Source: Phallus indusiatus
Lineage: Eukaryota > Basidiomycota > Agaricomycetes > Phallales > Phallaceae
Assembly (NCBI GenBank): GCA_027605045.1
Contig: JAQFWX010000014.1
Span: forward strand, 493,391 to 557,390
Length of the DNA stretch: 64,000 nucleotides
Direction of reading: 5' to 3'
The notes below the pieces were generated by a model that did no database searches, was not told the DNA's origin, and saw nothing but the letters and a program-made list of their open reading frames with translations. The position numbers and the translations under genes were made by a program. Shown piece after piece: positions 57,742 to 64,000 of the stretch (the stretch's first letter is position 1; each line of letters begins with the position of its first letter).

Positions 57742-58005
57742 TGTAACGGTTCCGCTATGAGCAGCGGACTACTATTAACCATAGTACATATTCGTATATA
57801 CATACAATTGTATGCAGACGATCGTCGTCTGCACAAGTACCTAGTATTATGTAATGTACATAGGCGCCGTCACACCAGTAAATACCGCGTAACGGTAAAG
57901 GCGCCGGTAGCCTTTCTTACCTGCACTTGCAAATATACAGCTTTACACTGTTTGTTGTGAGTCCGTAAGAACCGGGCTAATCGTAAACTGTAACGAAACG
58001 TTACA
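57742..58005 (+). repeat. 3' LTR of element B
   Basis: It is 264 bp and by eye identical to the 5' LTR at 48243-48506. The downstream TSD is GAAGA (58006-58010). Confidence 0.92.
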
Positions 58006-58039
58006 GAAGACTGCGAAAAAGGAAGACAAGGACTCAGAT

Positions 58040-59306
58040 TGTCATGATCCGATTCATGACATCACTTCCGGTAATGTTACGTAATCCATATCCGATCATT
58101 TACCATTTATCTCCGTTATCTTATCACGCTTACGTCACTCACGATAAGACCATCACGTTCAGTCATCATAATCAACCTCGCAACTCGAATAGAGACGCAC
58201 CCGTCTCTCTTAACTCCTGGAACACCCGTGGAAAGCCCTTTCTAGAATATTCCACGCACGTTCCGGTTATGAGATCATAGATGACAAACGTAGGTCCATG
58301 TATGCACAGCTCTCATCCCTGCACACCTCATGTTCATCACATGAGACATCATACCCTGCATATATTGATGTAACTTACGAATCTCACAACTTGTTTGTAT
58401 TTCTCAAGTTCAGAATCTATTTCGAACTGAGCTAGAATTATTTATCTGACGTGTATATAAACCCTAGCATACACGTAGATAGTTCTTCAGACTTAATATC
58501 GAACGTAGTTCGATATCTCTATAAAACTCTCTTTTCTCTTATTCTCTTCATCATTGAATGTCGAGATCATTCCTCGAGACTTGCAGCGACGGAAGCCATC
58601 CGTCGTTGCCGAGAGCTACATCTTGAAGCCTTCTTCATTATTGTCGAGCTTGATATCATTCAGTACGAGATACAGCTCGCGGTTCTCGAAGCTCGGAACG
58701 CACATATCCATAACGTCCTTGACGAACTCGACACTCGTGACGAACATCAGGACAATGTCAGGGTATGCTACCGCCATCTCTCATTTTCCTAATTATTATC
58801 ATCGGCATCACTTCATCTCCATTTCATTTATCATTTCCGTGTTTTACTCTTACTTTCCGTTTCCTTGTTCTGTCTCTATTTCACTTTCTCTACTCGCGCG
58901 CGTTGCGCGCTCGTACCCGGCGTGATGCCCGTGACATCGCGTCGCTTAGGCTCGGCTTGGGCGCCTGGCACTTAGCTGTGTCAGGGTCGCACGCCGCGTC
59001 GTCGTTTTATGTATATAGTAGCTGTACCTAGAGTGAGGGTCCCTAAGCTTGTTCTCTTAGGATCCCCTCCCTCTAGGTGAGTAGTATAGTTGTCTTCCAA
59101 TATATTGCTTAGGATCCCCTCCCTCTAGTCTGAGCTGAGTAGCCCTAACAGACAAATCCTGAAGAAGACTGTCGTGGCACAATCTCTTATAGATTGAGGC
59201 CAAGTCCTGACTGTCATCAACTAACGGTGACAGTTATTGGTGTTATATTCAGCGACTAAAATACATTATAGTATCTATTACCGTTCCCAGATATTGGTAC
59301 TTGACA
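58040..59306. repeat. Solo LTR, family C copy 3 (inverted; hosts an A LTR)
   Basis: It begins TGTCATGATCCG and ends GGTACTTGACA, with TSD CAGAT at 58035-58039 and 59307-59311. The net length without the nested LTR is 867 bp. It is the reverse complement of C1 and C2. It splits the first Cys codon of the third zinc knuckle of LINE ORF1. Confidence 0.9.
58756..59150 (+). repeat. Solo LTR, family A, nested in C3
   Basis: It begins TGTCAGGGTATGC and ends TAGCCCTAACA (395 bp), with TSD GACAA at 58751-58755 and 59151-59155. It retains TATATAG and AAGCTTGTTCT in the same spacing as element A. Confidence 0.92.
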
Positions 59307-60841
59307 CAGATGCACAAACTGCAACAAAAATGGACACGCAGCATGGGATACAGGATGTGAAACCTACAGAAATCGGTTTGAACAACTGATAAAGAAAAAT
59401 GAGGAGATCACATACCGCTTTTACCCAACAAGTGAAGAATGGACATGGGAAAAAGATCCGAGATTTGAGGTGAGTGCAAACCAAGACCGCGAAACTGAGA
59501 GACAGATTATAGAGGAGAGAGAAGACAGCGAAAGAGAGGAAGGAGAAGTAGAGGAAGGATGGAACACAGTACAGAGAAGTAGAAGTAAACAAAAAACAAC
59601 AGCGCTGACCCAAACCACCTTAGAAGTTTTTGCACACAGAAAACAGGCAAATGAGGAAAGCGGGGATGACGATGAAGAGGCTGATGAATAGGAGAAATGG
59701 TAACACAAACACACAGGAGATACTCACAATCAGACAGCAAAACCTAAACAAGTCAATGGCCGCAACTCAAAGCATGATAAACATGGTAAGCCCAAACAGT
59801 ACTGACATAATGGCAATCCAGGAGCTGTACCTAGATCACCTCAAGAGAACTAGAGCAACCCGGGCATGGACCACAGTATACCCGACAAACCACAACAGAG
59901 ACAGAGAAGAGAGAACCCGAGCAATACTTCTAGTGAACACCAAGCTAAATGCATGGCAACAGATACAAATAGACTCACCAGACATTGTAGCAATAAAGGT
60001 AACAGCAGCCATAGGCGAGATACTAATCATAAACATATATAGCGACAGAGAGAACTCCACAGCAGTGGAAACAGCAGCGGAAATCAGCAAACAGGAAGCA
60101 CAAAAGCAAGGAGCAAACCTATACATAATCTGGGTAGGAGACTTTAACCGGCACCACCCTTTGTGGGACGAATTAAGAAATGCACACCTGTTCACAAAGG
60201 AGAACCTAGAGAAAGCACAAGTCCTTATTAACATTACTGATGAATTGGATTTACAGATGTTACTGCCGTGGGACATACCGACTCTGAAATCATGGACCAC
60301 TGGAAACCGCACCAGACCAGACAACATATTTGCAACAAGGGGCTTGTCCCAAAATCTGGTATTATACAATGCTATAGAAGAGGAAACACCGCCTCAAACT
60401 GACCATTTTCCTATAATCACCAAGCTAACTGTTAGTGTAGATAAATCACAAGACCGCGAAATCCTCAACTTCAAGAAAACAAACTGGGAGGATTTTACAG
60501 AAAACCTCGAGCCCAGGCTAGAACAAATAGATAAAGAAGAGCATGTTGCAGACAGAGAAGACTTCAACGAATGCTTATCAAAACTAATGAAAGCCTTAAG
60601 CGACACAGTCAAGGAGACAGTACCCAAAGCGCACATCACCTCCTTCTCTAAGCGATGGTGGACTGAGGAGTTGACGGTAGCAAACAAGAATGTGCGAAGC
60701 CTCAGAAACAGAAGTCGGAAAAGGCGACATGATACAGAGGACCCAATACACAACCAACTCCGAGCAGAGCAAAACCGGTACACTCAAATGATCCGTGAGG
60801 CAAAACAATCACACTGGGAAGGCTTCTTAAAAGAGATGGAT

Positions 60842-61485
60842 TGTCACGAGCCGATTTTCTCGTGACATCAATTTAACGATTTAATTCGATTTCACATTCT
60901 TTTCGAACTCGAACGAACGAACCTTATAGAGATCGCACTCTATGCGATCTCTCGAACTACCGATTATCGATTTATTCACTTTGACGATCGGTGAGGTTCT
61001 ATGATATAAATAGAATACTTTCTATTTCCTTCTTTATGTTTCTAACGAACCTTACGACTTCCTCAAGTACTATTATGTACTTATCCAAATTAGTACTTTC
61101 TTTGTACTTGACCCTGCATTACTTTGTAGTATTTAAACTCGCTGTAAATACCATACAAAGTCGTCTTGAAATCGAACTCTGATTCGATTCAAATATATTT
61201 CATTGTATTCAAACCTCCTTGAATTACAACTCGTCTCTTTATCTCGAAAACCCCGATTTCTCGATTCTTTCGATCTCTCGCCTTTGGCGACGGAGTCGCC
61301 AAAGTCTTCGTTATCTCCGGTTGTTCTTCGTTGTGAGTACTGATTCATCACGATCCAAATTGAGGAATACTCTCAGGCCTTTGGAGCGGGCGCAACATAT
61401 AAGTTGAAGCCAAGTTCCTCATCCCTCGATCTCTCGATTCTCGATTCCTCGATCTCGTGATCTCGAACGGTCTCGGATCTTGACA
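60842..61485 (+). repeat. Solo LTR, family D copy 3 (divergent)
   Basis: It begins TGTCACGAGCCG and ends CGGATCTTGACA (644 bp), with TSD TGGAT at 60837-60841 and 61486-61490, inside LINE ORF2. The GCGGGCGCAACATATAAGTT segment (about 61388) links it to D1 and D2. Its body is rich in TCGATTTC-type repeats. Confidence 0.88.
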
Positions 61486-61817
61486 TGGATGAAAAAACAG
61501 TATGGGTAGCTCACAAGTATGTATCAGGCGAGCCAACCGATGGTGCTAACTCCAAAACTCTGTCACTAAAAGCCGTCAATCAAAATGGCGAGCAGATACA
61601 AGTAGATCAGGACGAAGAAAAGGCAGACCTCTTTTTCAACACATTCTTCCTGCACACAAGAACCCACCCAAGACCACCACAACAGTGCAAATACCCACCA
61701 GCAGCATTCAAGTTCAAGCCAATAAACAATGAACAGATCAGGAGAGCCATTGAGCGACTAAAACCATATAAGGCGCCAGGTGCGAATGGCATCTCCAATG
61801 TAGTGCTGATAAAAACC

Positions 61818-62196
61818 TAAGGATGCACACGATTCCGGATCCAGGTCAGCCGGATCTGGGTCGACAGGTCAAGCAACCTTCCAGACCCTTGACCTGGATC
61901 CTTACAGGTCGGATCTCTGTGGATCCATAGTCTTCCGGATCCGGATCTTTGGCGGATCTTGACCTGCTGACCTGTCAGGTAAAGTTGCTTCCTGAGGTGT
62001 TTTAAGTACATTTTACTAGTGACCTCCAAGTCCAAGTCTGGGTCAACAGGTTTTTCACTACCAAAAACCTCGACCTGGATCCTTACAGGTCATTGACCCA
62101 CGGATCCGGTTCCTTATGGATCCGGATCTTTGCAGGTAATTTGGCGGATTGATCCGTGGTGACCTGTGCAGGGATCCAGAATCATGTGCATCCTTA
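61818..62196. mobile_element. hAT-like MITE
   Basis: It is 379 bp and starts TAAGGATGCACA; its other end is the complement of the same 12 bases. The terminal inverted repeats run about 25 bp with two mismatches and include a shared GGATCC. The 8-bp TSD TAAAAACC lies at 61810-61817 and 62197-62204; 8-bp duplications are typical of the hAT superfamily. The interior is packed with GGATCC/GGATCT and GACCTG motifs in both orientations, and has no transposase. Removal with one TSD (387 bp) keeps the LINE RT frame open. Confidence 0.85.
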
Positions 62197-63802
62197 TAAA
62201 AACCGCAGACCTTATCATCCCAATCCTCGGCCCACTATTCCGCGCTACCTTTAAGTTAAAGTACTTTCTGCAAGAGTGGAAAGACTCTACCATAGTGGTC
62301 ATAAGAAAACCAGGAAAACCCGACTATACAAACCCAGGCGCATACCGACCAATTGCACTGTTAGATACTATTGGTAAAGTGTTATCATCATGCGTATCAG
62401 AAGACTTACTGTACTACGCTGACAAACACGCGTTACTACCTCCAACCCAATTTGGATGCAGGCCGGGTCGAACCACAACAGACGCAATCCACCATACGGT
62501 GTCATTCATCAAGAATGCATGGCGGGCAGGGGATGAAGTGGCAGCGCTATTCCTAGACATCAAAGCAGCTTTTCCAAGTGTGTTACCGGAATGGTTAACA
62601 CACAGCATGCGAAAGCAGGGAGTGCCAAAGCAGTATACTGATTGGTTCAGTGAAGTGCTACGGGAAAGAAGAACCACTCTAACCTTTGACAACTATAAAT
62701 CTGAGCCAAGAGAACTGAAGATAGGTTTAGATCAAGGACGACCCGAATCTGAACCAATCTTCGCGTTCTACAATGCAGCTCTAGCAGACATTATAGAAGA
62801 CAAGAAAAAAGAGGAGGTGGTGATCTTTGCGGACGACACAACACTACTAGCAAGAGCCAAAATGTTAGAAGAAGCAGTGGAAAAGCTGAAGGAGATGATG
62901 GACAAACCCACTGGAGCCAGTAGCTGGGGAACCACGCACAACTGTGCTTTCGAGATAGACAAGTTTGCCCTAATCGGCTTCTCAAGAAAGCGAGAAGCAG
63001 ACCCAGACAACCCAAAAAAGACAATCCCTAGATCGCGACCAGCAATCAACATAAATGGTATGCAGATAGAACCAAAAACTCACCATAAATTCCTAGGCAT
63101 CATGCTGGACGAGGAATTAAGATTCAAAACTCATGCCAACTATGTGCTGCAAAAAGGGATAACCTGGCTCAGCCAATACAGGCACCTCGCCAAGCCAACA
63201 AAGGGAGTCGCAATGAGATACATGAGACGGTACTTTTTGACGGTAGCGCTACCAAAAATGTTGTACGCAATGGAAATATTTTTAGCAAAAGGAACAGTGG
63301 GAGCGATGGGGGCAAAGGGCATGATTAAAAAGCTGGCCAAAGTACAGAGAGAGGCAGCCATCCTAATTACAGGTGCAATGAGATTCACGGCTACTGACAT
63401 ATTAGATGCACACGCAAACATCCTACCTTTTCACTTAACGGTAGAAAAGGTAATCGGCAATGCGGCCACCAGGCTAGCCACTCTGCCAAAGACGCACATC
63501 CTGCATAAACAGGTCAACCGAGCGGCTAAAAGATATATAGCAAGGCACAGAACACCCTTACACGAAGTCATGAGGACAGTTGGAATCCACACGGCAAAAT
63601 ATGAATGTATTAAGCCTCACACCTGGGGACCAAAATGGGAAAAAAGACACCAGATAGAGATTGCGTCAGACAAGGCGGAGGCAAAACAAAGGTTTGACGC
63701 TTACAAGGGAAGCCATGTAATATTTTCAGATGGCTCAGGGCGGGACGGAAAGATAGGAGCAGCTGCAGTGTACACTGCAGCTAACGGGCAAAAGCTCGTT
63801 AG

Positions 63803-64000
63803 TGTAACGGTTCCGCTATGAGCAGCGGATTACTATTAATCATAGTGCATACTCATATATACGTTTATATATGCAGATGATCGTCGTCTGCCCAAGTATC
63901 TAGTATTATGTAACGTACATAGGCGCCGTCACACCTGTAAATGCCGCGTAATGGTAAAGGCGCCGGCAGCCTTTCTTACCTGCACTTGCAAATATACAGC
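63803..64000 (+). repeat. Family B LTR, cut by the window edge
   Basis: It begins TGTAACGGTTCC in the LINE RNase H and matches the first 198 bp of the 264-bp B LTR with several substitutions. The predicted left TSD is GTTAG (63798-63802). Whether it is a solo LTR or the start of a full element cannot be told. Confidence 0.85.

Larger units (their letters stand above)
48243..58005 (+). mobile_element. Full-length chromovirus (element B) with a third ORF
   Basis: The element is 9763 bp, with 264-bp LTRs at 48243-48506 and 57742-58005 that appear identical and TSD GAAGA at 48238-48242 and 58006-58010. The order is LTR, fused gag-pol ending in a chromodomain, a separate downstream ORF (55967-57688), polypurine tract, LTR. 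The insertion lies in the second zinc knuckle of the LINE ORF1. A solo LTR of another family (53035-53688) interrupts its RNase H domain. The primer-binding region after 48506 (TCTTTTTTAACACC) matches no tRNA end I can recall. Confidence 0.93.
46168..59691 (+). pseudogene. LINE ORF1 (Gag-like, three CCHC zinc knuckles), split in five
   Basis: The coding pieces are 46168-46401, 46860-47787, 48188-48242, 58011-58039 and 59312-59691, which total 1626 nt (541 codons plus stop) in one frame. The start ATG is at 46168. The N-terminal third is basic (RRGKTIVNPTRDD). A coiled-coil-like middle (AKEELELAVRQMK) is followed by an RRM-like or capsid-like region. Then come three zinc knuckles: CFHCQRYGHIATNC (47743-47784, intact), CPQCTGPHKREDC (cut by element B) and CTNCNKNGHAAWDTGC (cut in its first codon by C3). 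An acidic tail ends at TAG 59689-59691. ORF1 proteins bind the LINE RNA. The four inserted elements inactivate it; no other lesion is seen. Confidence 0.85.
59684..63802 (+). pseudogene. LINE ORF2 (APE endonuclease, RT, RNase H), split in three and truncated
   Basis: The coding pieces are 59684-60841, 61491-61817 and 62205-63802, in one frame. The likely start ATG at 59684 overlaps the ORF1 stop as ATGAATAG, suggesting termination-reinitiation; the frame is open further upstream to 59630. The endonuclease motifs are QQNLNK, QELYLDH, VGDFNRHHPLWDE and TDHFPI. Reverse transcriptase motifs are YRPIALLDTIGKVL, FGCRPGRTTTDA, FLDIKAAFPSV, DQGRPESEPIFAFYN and the catalytic FADD (about 62830). RNase H begins with VIFSDGSGRDGKIGAAAVY and is cut by a B LTR at 63803. 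This enzyme nicks the target and copies the element RNA in place. No lesion apart from the insertions is visible. Confidence 0.9.
46065..64000 (+). mobile_element. Non-LTR retrotransposon (Tad/I-like LINE), split by seven insertions
   Basis: Two overlapping ORFs run on the plus strand: ORF1 with zinc knuckles, and ORF2 with APE-type endonuclease, reverse transcriptase and RNase H. This is the organisation of the Tad1/I group. The insertions are at 46402-46854, 47788-48182, 48243-58005, 58040-59306, 60842-61485, 61818-62196 and 63803 to the edge. Removing each with one TSD copy gives uninterrupted frames. The 5' boundary is uncertain, somewhere in 46065-46167. The 3' end lies beyond the window. 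Confidence 0.88.

Noticed and set aside
1..64000. tRNA and rRNA genes
   Set aside because: I looked for cloverleaf-like and conserved rRNA sequences and recognised none. A tRNAscan-SE run would be needed to exclude a degenerate tRNA.

Overview
The window is a repeat-dominated stretch of a fungal chromosome, almost certainly from an Agaricomycete-like basidiomycete. The evidence is chromodomain Ty3/gypsy elements, a Tad/I-like LINE, a Pif1-type helicase of the kind common in mushroom genomes, and multi-exon genes with ~50-nt introns that encode DUF6533-like membrane proteins and Hsp20-like proteins. No rRNA, tRNA or CRISPR was recognised.

Layout. (1) 1-5400: LTRs nested inside LTRs (families D, B', C, F), each bounded by a perfect 5-bp target-site duplication (TSD), plus a gene-free AT-rich stretch. 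(2) 5408-11625: a complete and apparently intact Ty3/gypsy element (element A, minus strand) with gag, pol and LTRs that look identical. (3) 11630-14261: an unknown ORF cut by a family C LTR that itself carries a divergent A LTR, then a D LTR carrying a B LTR. (4) About 14876-45301: a tandem array of five degenerating cassettes of about 5.5-8 kb. Each holds, in order, a DUF6533-like membrane-protein gene (minus), an unrecognised gene X (minus), one or two Hsp20 copies (minus) and a secreted/GPI-like protein gene (plus; absent from the fifth cassette). (5) 45378-46064: a broken Pif1-like helicase tail. (6) About 46065 to the right edge: one LINE (ORF1 with three zinc knuckles; ORF2 with APE endonuclease, RT and RNase H) split by seven insertions. 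One of these is a full-length chromovirus (element B, 48243-58005), which carries an unusual third ORF and has a solo LTR inside its own RNase H domain.

Excising each inserted element plus one TSD copy keeps the LINE ORFs and the element B pol frame open by arithmetic and by eye, so these insertions are young. Solo LTRs (16) greatly outnumber full elements (2, plus one cut by the window edge), which implies frequent LTR-LTR recombination. The most notable mechanistic signal is in element A. An 11-nt stretch in its LTR, 33 nt downstream of a TATA box, is perfectly complementary to the site just inside the 5' LTR, as expected for Tf1-like self-primed reverse transcription.
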